From Halomonas sp. HAL1 (GTDB taxonomy: Bacteria > Pseudomonadota > Gammaproteobacteria > Pseudomonadales > Halomonadaceae): a stretch of 64,000 nucleotides of DNA. Below the pieces are notes generated by a model. It was not told the DNA's origin and made no database searches. It saw nothing but the letters and a program-made list of their open reading frames with translations. The stretch covers positions 1,364,001 through 1,428,000 of the forward strand of contig NZ_CP130610.1 in NCBI RefSeq assembly GCF_030544485.1. Reading direction: 5' to 3'. This document shows, piece by piece, positions 17,214-23,979 of this stretch; the stretch's first letter is position 1; every line of letters begins with the position of its first letter. The position numbers and the translations under genes are program-made.

Positions 17214-18952
17214 TGAACGTTTTAAAACCGCTTAACCGTGCATCGCTTAAGCGCACCGTGGCCGTGGCCTCACTCGCGCTGATCAGCACTTTCACCGCCA
17301 GTACCACCCTGGCACAGTCGCTAAGCCTTTCCGACAGTATTCTGCCCGAACAGGAGGAGCAACAGGGCGCTGGTGCTCAGCAGCAAGAGCAGGTGAACGA
17401 TACTCCACGCGCAGACTGGCGCAGTGGCACCTATGGCCCGGTATCACAACCTCCGCAAAACCCGGATGCGCTGCCACCGTTTGGCGCCAACCTGTTTACC
17501 GGCGGCTTTCGTGGCGCCATGGGCGATGGCCTGAATCCGGATTACCGCATCAAGCCCGGTGACCAAGTCACCGTACGTGCCTGGGGGGCAGTTGAGTTTG
17601 ACCGCGTGCTACCGGTGGACGCCCAGGGCAACATCTTTATTCCCGGCTCTGGCCCGCTGAATGTAGAAGGCCAAAGCAGTCAGCAAGTCGATAACAGCGT
17701 GCGCAGTGCGATTACCTCCGTCTACCCGGATAACGTAGAGGTCTACACCAACCTGCAAGGCGTTCAGCCGGTAGCGGTGTACGTCACGGGCTACGTAGAA
17801 AACCCCGGCCGCTACGCCGGCACGCCGAACGACTCACTGCTTTACTTCCTCGATCAGTCGGGCGGCATCGATCAGGACTTGGGCAGCTACCGCCAAGTGC
17901 GCGTGGTGCGCAACAACACCACTGTGGCCACGGTCGATCTTTATGACTTCCTGCTTAATGGCAGCATTGCCCGCCCGCAGTTTCAGGATGGTGACACTAT
18001 TGTGGTGGAAGAGCGCGGCCCGGCCATTGCCGTCGGCGGTGATGTACATCGCCAGCATCGCTACGAGTTGGTCGGTAACCAGCTAAGCGGTGCCGAATTA
18101 GTAAACCTGGCACGGCTGAAAAGCGGTGTTTCCCATGTACTGCTGCGTGGCGACCGTGAAGACGGCCCCATTGCCCAGTACTTCCCCATCGATATGTTCT
18201 ACGGCCAAACGATTCGCAGTGGCGATGAAGTACTGTTCAGCTCGGACCAGCGCAGTGAGACCATCGTGGTAGAAGTAGAGGGCAGCTACTATGGCCCCTC
18301 GCGCTACGCGCTACCCAGGGATGTCCGCCTGAGCGAACTGCTGGATGCCATCGCCGTGCCGGAAAGCATGACCGCCGTGGAAAGCATTTCAATCAAGCGG
18401 GAAAGCGTCAAGGAGCAGCAGGCCCAGTCGCTGGAAGACAGCCTACGCCGCCTGGAAACCACCTACCTCGGCGCGCCTTCCAATACCAATGAAGAAGCCG
18501 CCATTCGAGTTCAGGAAGCACAGTTGATTCAAGACTTCATCGCCCGTGCCAGCGAACTGGAGCCCAGTGGCCGCTTGGTAGTCGCTTACGATGGTCGCAT
18601 TTCCGATATTCGTCTGCAGGATGGCGATGTGGTCACCATTCCTGAAGTCAGTGACTCCATGCTTATTAGTGGGGAAGTGCTGGTGCCCCAAGCAGCGGTC
18701 TACCGCCCCGGCATGAGTGTGATCGATTACATCGAAGGCGCAGGTGGCTTTACCGAGCGTGCAGATGACGACCACATCCTAGTGGTACGCCAGAACGGCG
18801 CGGTCGAGAACGCTCGCAACGTCAACCTGCGCCCCGGTGATGAAATCCTGGTCATGCCTGCAGCTCCCACTCACAACCTACAGCTAGCCTCCACCATCAC
18901 GCAGATACTCTACCAAGTAGCAGTCGCCACCCGCGTAGCGGTTGATCTGTAA
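17213..18952 (+). CDS. kpsD: Capsule export protein KpsD (OPX family)
   Basis: A 579-residue periplasmic/outer-membrane polysaccharide export protein with a cleavable signal (ending TLAQS, near residue 35). A Poly_export domain follows (YRIKPGDQVTVRAWGAVEFDR near 115-135, VDAQGNIFIPGSGPLNVEG), then repeated SLBB domains (VYVTGYVENPGRY near 190, VEVEGSYYGPSRYALP near 355, LISGEVLVPQAAVYRPG near 485). The length matches group 2 KpsD, longer than Wza. It works with KpsM/T/E to pass the finished chain across the envelope. Its ATG overlaps the lipoprotein stop. Five bases after its TAA begins a heptad repeat element. Confidence 0.93.
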   Translation: MNVLKPLNRASLKRTVAVASLALISTFTASTTLAQSLSLSDSILPEQEEQQGAGAQQQEQVNDTPRADWRSGTYGPVSQPPQNPDALPPFGANLFTGGFRGAMGDGLNPDYRIKPGDQVTVRAWGAVEFDRVLPVDAQGNIFIPGSGPLNVEGQSSQQVDNSVRSAITSVYPDNVEVYTNLQGVQPVAVYVTGYVENPGRYAGTPNDSLLYFLDQSGGIDQDLGSYRQVRVVRNNTTVATVDLYDFLLNGSIARPQFQDGDTIVVEERGPAIAVGGDVHRQHRYELVGNQLSGAELVNLARLKSGVSHVLLRGDREDGPIAQYFPIDMFYGQTIRSGDEVLFSSDQRSETIVVEVEGSYYGPSRYALPRDVRLSELLDAIAVPESMTAVESISIKRESVKEQQAQSLEDSLRRLETTYLGAPSNTNEEAAIRVQEAQLIQDFIARASELEPSGRLVVAYDGRISDIRLQDGDVVTIPEVSDSMLISGEVLVPQAAVYRPGMSVIDYIEGAGGFTERADDDHILVVRQNGAVENARNVNLRPGDEILVMPAAPTHNLQLASTITQILYQVAVATRVAVDL

Positions 18953-18957
18953 GAATT

Positions 18958-19044
18958 GTGAGTGGTGAGTGGTGAGTGGTGAGTGGTGAGTGGTGAGTGG
19001 TGAGTAGGGAGGTACTATTCACTACTTCCAATTCACGATTCACA
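18958..19044. repeat. Heptad palindromic element A (gene-less)
   Basis: Left arm: seven heptads in phase from 18958 to 19006, six GTGAGTG and a final GTGAGTA. Ten bases later come four heptads in the opposite sense, 19017-19044 (ATTCACT, ACTTCCA, ATTCACG, ATTCACA). The arms are GTGARTN against NAYTCAC, so the RNA or DNA can fold back on itself. The element fills most of the kpsD-kpsM gap, starting 5 nt after the kpsD stop. Elements B (20990-21647) and C (23078-23149) have the same design. Confidence 0.92.
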
Positions 19045-19072
19045 TCATGTATCTCTCTGAAGAATTAACGCT

Positions 19073-19888
19073 ATGGAAAACATAAACGCTCAGTCTCAGC
19101 CACGGAGAGCCCGCACGCCGTGGCAGGTAACCCGCAGCGTGTGGTATGCCATGTTTATGCGAGAAGCCATCTCTCGCACCATGTCAGACCGTATGGGCTG
19201 GTTCTGGATGATTTTTGAGCCAGTCGCCATGGTCGCAATTATGGTCGCCATTCGTAGCTTTATACGCAGTGATCGACTCATTACAAACGCGCCATTTATC
19301 CCCTGGATGATTGCAGGCCTAATGGGTTTTTTCTTAGTGCGTGAAGGCATGATACGCGGTATGGGAGCTATTGAAGGTAATAGCGCTCTGTTCGCATACA
19401 GGCAGGTTCAGCCTGTTGATCCGGTATTAGTGCGTAATTTTCTGGAGGGTATGTTACGGACTTTTGTTTTTTTACTGTTTATTGTCGGCGGCTTAATGCT
19501 GGGCTTGGAGCTGTACCCTGACAATGCCATTCGGGCGATGGCTGCTTGGCTCTCGTTATGGAGTCTCGGCCTTGGATTAGGACTTGTAACATCAGTAGCT
19601 TCAACACTGGTGCCAGAAATTGGACGAGTAATTCGAATGATATCACTTCCGTTGTTAATCATTTCTGGGGTCATTTTTCCGCTTAACCAACTACCGCACT
19701 GGCTACTCGAATATTTAATGCTTAATCCCATCCCCCACGCGCTTGAAACATTACGTCTCGGGTTCTTCGAAAACTACAAAACCATTCACGGTACCAGCAT
19801 GCTCTATTTTTGGCTGGTTACGCTCACTTTAAATGCCCTGGGGCTATTAATGCACCTGCGCTTTTCTGTTCGTTTGAAGGCCAAATAA
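19073..19888 (+). CDS. kpsM: Capsule ABC transporter permease KpsM
   Basis: A 271-residue inner-membrane ABC-2 type permease with six helices. The N-terminal amphipathic segment (about 15-35, VWYAMFMREAISRTMSDR) and FWMIFEPVAMVAIM are typical of KpsM/Wzm/CtrC. Later helices include LPLLIISGVIFPLNQLP near residue 205 and NPIPHALETLRLGFF. It forms the channel that moves the lipid-linked chain to the periplasm. Its ATPase, kpsT, is 3.3 kb downstream, unusual because kpsM and kpsT are normally adjacent. The space between them is filled by kpsE, the S23-type gene and the beta-CASP gene, each junction bearing a heptad element. Confidence 0.93.
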   Translation: MENINAQSQPRRARTPWQVTRSVWYAMFMREAISRTMSDRMGWFWMIFEPVAMVAIMVAIRSFIRSDRLITNAPFIPWMIAGLMGFFLVREGMIRGMGAIEGNSALFAYRQVQPVDPVLVRNFLEGMLRTFVFLLFIVGGLMLGLELYPDNAIRAMAAWLSLWSLGLGLGLVTSVASTLVPEIGRVIRMISLPLLIISGVIFPLNQLPHWLLEYLMLNPIPHALETLRLGFFENYKTIHGTSMLYFWLVTLTLNALGLLMHLRFSVRLKAK

Positions 19889-19891
19889 TCC

Positions 19892-20989
19892 ATGCAAGTT
19901 AAAATACGTCGGTTTTTTAGTAAGTCCCCGCACTGGGCATTGGCTTTTCTAGCTATTTTTCTGGTGTCGTTTTACTGGTTTATTATTGCTCAAGAACGTT
20001 ATGTCTCACGGGCAACCGTAGTGTTAGAAAGCCCGCAGGTCGCCACGCCGGAACTCAGCTTGTCATCGTTAATGGGAGGAGGCGCAGGTAATACTGCAGA
20101 CCTACTGCTGCTACGTGAGCACTTACTCTCAGTGGATATGCTGCGCCGCCTGGATAAAGACCTCAATATCCGTGAGCATTACACCGAGCATGGCGATATT
20201 TTTGCCAAGCTAGGTGATCGCGATGCCCCAATCGAAGACCTGCACAAATACTACCTGCGCCGAGTAAAGGTAGAGCTAGATGAGTATGCAGGCGTACTGA
20301 ATATAGAAGTGCAGGGCTATACCCCAGAATTTGCCCACGAAATGACCACCCTCTTGTTAGAAGCCGGTGAAGACCATATGAATGAAATGGGTCACCGCCT
20401 GGCCGACGAGCAGGTGCACTTCCTGGAGCGGCAAATGGTACGCTTGGATGAACGCTTTACCGCAACGCGCCAGGCCTTGCTGGAATACCAGAATGAGTAT
20501 GGGCTGGTATCGCCAACCGATACTGTCGCCAGCATCAATCAAGTCGTCGCAACACTTGAAGCAGACCTTGCCCGCCTACAAGCCCAACGCAATGCGCTTT
20601 CAAGCTACCAAAGTGCTCAATCGCCTGAGTTACGCCAGGTGGAACGCAATATCACCGCGCTACGCGACCAAATTATTGAGCAGCGGGATCGTATCGCTCA
20701 GGCATCCGGGGACTCGCTTAACAGCGTTTCCGCCGAATATGAAACGCTAGAGCTACAGGCACAGTTCGCCCAGGAAACCTACTCAAACGCATTGGCCTCA
20801 CTTGAAAATACTCGCCTTGAAGCTGCCCGCCAACTCAAGCAAGTAAGCGTGCTGCAAAGCCCGCTAATGCCGGAATACCCCACAGAACCGAACCGGCTCT
20901 ACAACAGCAGCGTATTCGCCATCATCACCATCTTCTTAGCCTTCATCCTCAGCATGCTGATCATGATCATCAAGGATCACAGGGATTAG
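19892..20989 (+). CDS. kpsE: Capsule export inner-membrane protein KpsE (PCP family)
   Basis: A 365-residue polysaccharide co-polymerase/export protein with helices near residues 14-32 (LAFLAIFLVSFYWFII) and 338-358 (AIITIFLAFILSMLIMII). Between them lies a large periplasmic part rich in long coiled coils (about 165-300, with repeated Glu/Arg/Gln heptads). It lacks a tyrosine-kinase domain, as expected for ABC-dependent systems (KpsE/CtrB). It links KpsM/T with KpsD across the periplasm. It starts three bases after kpsM. Its TAG stop (20987-20989) is followed at once by the left arm of heptad element B. Confidence 0.92.
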   Translation: MQVKIRRFFSKSPHWALAFLAIFLVSFYWFIIAQERYVSRATVVLESPQVATPELSLSSLMGGGAGNTADLLLLREHLLSVDMLRRLDKDLNIREHYTEHGDIFAKLGDRDAPIEDLHKYYLRRVKVELDEYAGVLNIEVQGYTPEFAHEMTTLLLEAGEDHMNEMGHRLADEQVHFLERQMVRLDERFTATRQALLEYQNEYGLVSPTDTVASINQVVATLEADLARLQAQRNALSSYQSAQSPELRQVERNITALRDQIIEQRDRIAQASGDSLNSVSAEYETLELQAQFAQETYSNALASLENTRLEAARQLKQVSVLQSPLMPEYPTEPNRLYNSSVFAIITIFLAFILSMLIMIIKDHRD

Positions 20990-21059
20990 GTGAGGCGTGA
21001 AGTGTGAGTCGTGAGTTGTGAATGGTTAGTGGTGAGTCGTGAATAGTAAGTGGTAGGGG
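20990..21059 (+). repeat. Heptad element B, left arm
   Basis: Ten consecutive 7-nt units in unbroken phase from 20990: GTGAGGC, GTGAAGT, GTGAGTC, GTGAGTT, GTGAATG, GTTAGTG, GTGAGTC, GTGAATA, GTAAGTG, GTAGGGG. The consensus is GTGARTN. The array begins on the base after the kpsE stop and ends 5 nt before the ATG of the S23-type gene. It is the inverted partner of the AACTCAC array at 21424-21647, so the gene sits between inverted arms. Confidence 0.92.
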
Positions 21060-21064
21060 TGGGA

Positions 21065-21415
21065 ATGAGGAAGCATCAGGAACTGAGAGTTTGGCAGCAG
21101 GCGATGGATCTGGTCGAACACGTCTATCAAATTACGTCGCTCTTTCCTGATGACGAACGATTTGGTCTCACAAGTCAGATGAGGCGAGCTTCTATATCAA
21201 TTCCAAGCAATATTTCAGAAGGCGCAGCAAGAGGAAGTGATAAAGATTTTATTCGTTTTTTGTTTATCGCACGTGGCTCGTTGAGTGAAATTGAAACCCA
21301 GTTGCTGATTGCCCAGCGCCTTGGTTACATTCGAGATGTGACAACTGCCATTGAATTAATTCACCAAGTATCTGGTTTACTCGGTGGGTTGATTCGCCAT
21401 TTACAAAGTCGATAA
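21065..21415 (+). CDS. S23/IVP-type four-helix-bundle protein
   Basis: A 116-residue protein of the four helix bundle family first known from 23S rRNA intervening sequences. Markers are LRVWQQAMDLVEHVY near residues 6-20, the conserved FPDDERFGLTSQMRRASISIP near 27-47, NISEGAARGSDKDFIRFL near 50-67, and SLSEIETQLLIAQRLGYI. The family's biochemical role is largely unknown; distant relatives (Avd) help diversity-generating reverse transcriptases, but no such enzyme is seen here. The ATG at 21065 fits the family start MRKHxxLxVW; a GTG at 21050 lies inside the heptads. It interrupts the capsule export operon and is flanked by inverted heptad arms. There is no good ribosome-binding site other than GGGTGGG just before the start. 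Confidence 0.88.
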   Translation: MRKHQELRVWQQAMDLVEHVYQITSLFPDDERFGLTSQMRRASISIPSNISEGAARGSDKDFIRFLFIARGSLSEIETQLLIAQRLGYIRDVTTAIELIHQVSGLLGGLIRHLQSR

Positions 21416-21420
21416 TTCTG

Positions 21421-21647
21421 CACAACTCACAACTCACAACTCACAACTCACAACTCACAACTCACAACTCACAACTCACAACTCACAACTCACAACTCAC
21501 AACTCACAACTCACAACTCACAACTCACAACTCACAACTCACAACTCACAACTCACAACTCACAACTCACAACTCACAACTCACAACTCACAACTCACAA
21601 CTCACAACTCACAACTCACAACTCACAACTCACAACTCACAACTCAC
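21421..21647. repeat. Heptad element B, right arm: 32 perfect AACTCAC copies
   Basis: From 21424 to 21647 the unit AACTCAC is repeated exactly 32 times without a mismatch, preceded by a partial CAC. On the minus strand this reads GTGAGTT, one of the heptads of the left arm. The array starts 6-9 nt after the S23-type stop codon and ends 8 nt before the next ATG. The unit is not a multiple of three, yet the plus strand has no stop codon in any frame. Perfect identity means recent amplification or active homogenisation. Confidence 0.98.
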
Positions 21648-21655
21648 GGTTTCAA

Positions 21656-23092
21656 ATGCTCGAAATTATCCACCACGGCGGCGCCACTGGTGTCACCGGC
21701 AGCTGCCACCAACTGGTTCTCAATCAAAACGAATCCCTACTGGTAGATTGCGGCCTCTTCCAAGGTGAAGACGCCACCGAAGACAGCTTCGAGCAGCTAC
21801 AAATCGAATTCGATATCAGCACCGTCAGGGCCCTGATCATCACCCACGTACACATCGACCACGTGGGCAGGCTGCCTTACCTGCTGGCCGCTGGTTTCAC
21901 CGGCCCCATCATCTGTTCGATCCCCACGGCCAAACTGCTACCACTGGTTATTGAAGACGCGCTAAAAATCGGCTTTACCCGCAACACCCAACTAATAGAG
22001 CGCTTTCAAGCCCAGCTCGAAAAGCAGATTATTAGCGTGCCTTACGGCAAATGGCACAACATAGGGTCAGCAAGCGACGTAAGCGGTCACTCCAGCATTG
22101 GCTCAGGCATGGGCGGCAGAGGCACCACCCGCATCAAACTCAAACGGGCAGGGCACATTCTGGGTTCAAGCTACGTAGAAGTAAGCTACCAGGATGCCGT
22201 CACCGGTCAAAAAGAGCGCGTCGTATTTTCCGGTGATCTAGGCGCCCCCTACGCACCGCTACTCCCGGCACCTAAATCGCCACACGGCTGTGACCAACTG
22301 GTGCTCGAAAGCACCTACGGCGACCGCCGACATCCAGACCGCCGCCAGCGCCGCGCCACCTTAAAAGCTGCCGTGGAGCAAGCACTCGCTAACGGCGGCA
22401 CGGTGATGGTGCCTGCGTTCAGCATTGGCCGAACGCAAGAATTACTCTATGAGCTTGAAACCATTATTCATCAAGCGCGCTCACCCCAATGGCAATCGCT
22501 CGAAATTATCGTGGATTCCCCGCTAGCCTCACGCTTTACTCAGGTGTACCGCGAGCTGAAACCCTACTGGGATAAAGAAGCCCAGGGCCGCCTGCGCAGT
22601 GGCCGCCATCCGCTCAACTTTGCCAACCTCTACACGGTGGATAGCCACGCAGAGCATGAGCAAACCGTGGAGTACCTAGCCAAAACAGGCCGCCCAGCGG
22701 TAGTGATTGCTGCCAGCGGCATGTGTGCAGGCGGGCGCATCATGAATTACCTGAAAGCCATGCTGGGCGATGAACGCCATCAGGTACTATTCGTAGGCTA
22801 CCAAGGCGCAGGCACCCCAGGGCGAGATATTCAGCAGTACGGCCCCCAGGGCGGTTGGGTCAACATCGATGGCGAGCGAATCGATATCAAGGCAGGCGTG
22901 ACCTCTATCAGCGGTTACTCCGCCCACGCCGATCAAAAGAACCTGCTCAACTTCGTCAAACGCATGCGCCGCTGGCCCCACACCATTCGCTTGGTGCACG
23001 GTGAACAAACTGCTCGCGCAGCGCTCAAAAGCGAGTTGGAAAAACTCTATAAGCGAAAAGGAAAAGAAGTGAAAGTAGTGAATGGTAAGTAG
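21656..23092 (+). CDS. Beta-CASP metallo-beta-lactamase (RNA-processing nuclease type)
   Basis: A 478-residue protein of the metallo-beta-lactamase/beta-CASP group (YSH1/CPSF73-like exonucleases). Metal motifs are seen in order: THVHIDHVGR near residue 63 (HxHxDH), RAGHILGSSYVE near 170, FSGDLGAP near 196, then the beta-CASP insert (LESTYGDRRH, VPAFSIGRTQELLYEL, ASGMCAGGRIMNYLKAML) and the C-terminal ISGYSAHADQ His. Known relatives cut RNA, or less often DNA. It has no usual place in a capsule export operon. Only ACGGTTTCAA separates the AACTCAC array from its ATG, with no clear ribosome-binding site. Its last codons and TAG stop lie inside the heptads of element C, so the C-terminal VVNGK is repeat-derived. 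Confidence 0.88.
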   Translation: MLEIIHHGGATGVTGSCHQLVLNQNESLLVDCGLFQGEDATEDSFEQLQIEFDISTVRALIITHVHIDHVGRLPYLLAAGFTGPIICSIPTAKLLPLVIEDALKIGFTRNTQLIERFQAQLEKQIISVPYGKWHNIGSASDVSGHSSIGSGMGGRGTTRIKLKRAGHILGSSYVEVSYQDAVTGQKERVVFSGDLGAPYAPLLPAPKSPHGCDQLVLESTYGDRRHPDRRQRRATLKAAVEQALANGGTVMVPAFSIGRTQELLYELETIIHQARSPQWQSLEIIVDSPLASRFTQVYRELKPYWDKEAQGRLRSGRHPLNFANLYTVDSHAEHEQTVEYLAKTGRPAVVIAASGMCAGGRIMNYLKAMLGDERHQVLFVGYQGAGTPGRDIQQYGPQGGWVNIDGERIDIKAGVTSISGYSAHADQKNLLNFVKRMRRWPHTIRLVHGEQTARAALKSELEKLYKRKGKEVKVVNGK

Positions 23093-23149
23093 TGAGTTGA
23101 GGAGCACGCACCTGATTCACCACTCACAATTCACCACTCACAATTCACA
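23078..23149. repeat. Heptad palindromic element C (gene-less)
   Basis: Left arm: GTGAATG, GTAAGTA, GTGAGTT in phase at 23078-23098 (a further GTGAAAG at 23069 is 2 nt out of phase). After 16 nt, the right arm is five heptads at 23115-23149: ATTCACC, ACTCACA, ATTCACC, ACTCACA, ATTCACA. The left arm contains the end and stop codon of the beta-CASP gene. The right arm ends 8 nt before the kpsT ATG. It has the same GTGARTN/NAYTCAC design as elements A and B. Confidence 0.9.
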
Positions 23150-23157
23150 AACCAAAA

Positions 23158-23970
23158 ATGATTGAAATAAAAAACCTCTACAAGCGCTACCACAACCACC
23201 ACGGCAGTGACTGGGTGCTCAAAGACATCAATCTGACCATTCCCAAGCAAGTGAGTGTAGGGCTGATTGGCCCTAACGGCGCGGGTAAATCCACATTACT
23301 ACGCCTAATCGCAGGTATGGATACCCCAGATAAAGGCGAGGTCATTCGCTATAGCCGTGTTTCCTGGCCCGTGGGGCTTTCTGGTGGTATGCAAAACAAC
23401 ATGACCGGACGCCAGAATGTAAAATTTGTTGCACGTGCTCAAGGTAGCAACCCTAAAGAGATCAAACGCGTCATTGATTTTGTTGAAGGGTTTGCGGAAA
23501 TAGGTAGTGCTTTTGATGAACCTGTGCGCACCTATTCATCAGGTATGCGCTCAAGACTATCATTTGGCTTGTCACTCGCTTTCGATTTTGATGTTTACAT
23601 TTCAGATGAAGCAACATCAGTAGGTGACTTGAGTTTTCGAAAAAAGGCGACGTCAGCATTCAAAGAAAAAATAGGCAAGGCTAGTATCATTATCGTTTCA
23701 CACAGTGAGGGAATATTACGAGAGCTGTGTGATGCAGGAATATGGATAAATCAGGGTAACGCGTTTTGGTACGATAACGTGGACGATGCCATTAAAGCAT
23801 ATCATGACAGCATGGCTGAAAAGGAGAGCGTTAAGGTAGCACAAGGAAAAAAAGCGAGTGCCAACGAAAAAGAAGTTTTAGAAGCTAAAAGGCTAATGGA
23901 ACAGGCACGTAACGAATATCAGAAATTGCGTGACCAGTACGCATCGCTCCGTGACTCATATTTTGATTAA
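23158..23970 (+). CDS. kpsT: Capsule ABC transporter ATPase KpsT
   Basis: A 270-residue ABC ATPase. The Walker A motif is GPNGAGKSTLLRLIAG near residue 40, the signature YSSGMRSRLSFGLSLA near 125, and the Walker B region FDVYISDEATSVGD near 145 with the switch His in IVSHSEG. This is the KpsT/Wzt short-form pattern used with KpsM in polysaccharide export. The protein is about 50 residues longer than KpsT of E. coli, the extra C-terminal part (about 220-270) being a charged coiled coil. From about 23.6 kb the sequence turns AT-rich, so a recombination junction may lie within or near the gene. It begins just after heptad element C and is followed after 9 nt by the KpsC-like gene. Confidence 0.93.
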   Translation: MIEIKNLYKRYHNHHGSDWVLKDINLTIPKQVSVGLIGPNGAGKSTLLRLIAGMDTPDKGEVIRYSRVSWPVGLSGGMQNNMTGRQNVKFVARAQGSNPKEIKRVIDFVEGFAEIGSAFDEPVRTYSSGMRSRLSFGLSLAFDFDVYISDEATSVGDLSFRKKATSAFKEKIGKASIIIVSHSEGILRELCDAGIWINQGNAFWYDNVDDAIKAYHDSMAEKESVKVAQGKKASANEKEVLEAKRLMEQARNEYQKLRDQYASLRDSYFD

Positions 23971-23979
23971 TGCTAATAG

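Noticed and set aside
21065..21415. Diversity-generating retroelement with an Avd-like protein
   Set aside because: No reverse transcriptase and no template/variable repeat pair are seen in the window.
21421..21647. CRISPR array
   Set aside because: The period is 7 nt with no spacers, and no cas genes are near.
21421..21647. Coding repeat (plus strand is open in all frames)
   Set aside because: No start codon or ribosome-binding site lies in or just before it. Openness follows from the unit containing no stop in any frame.
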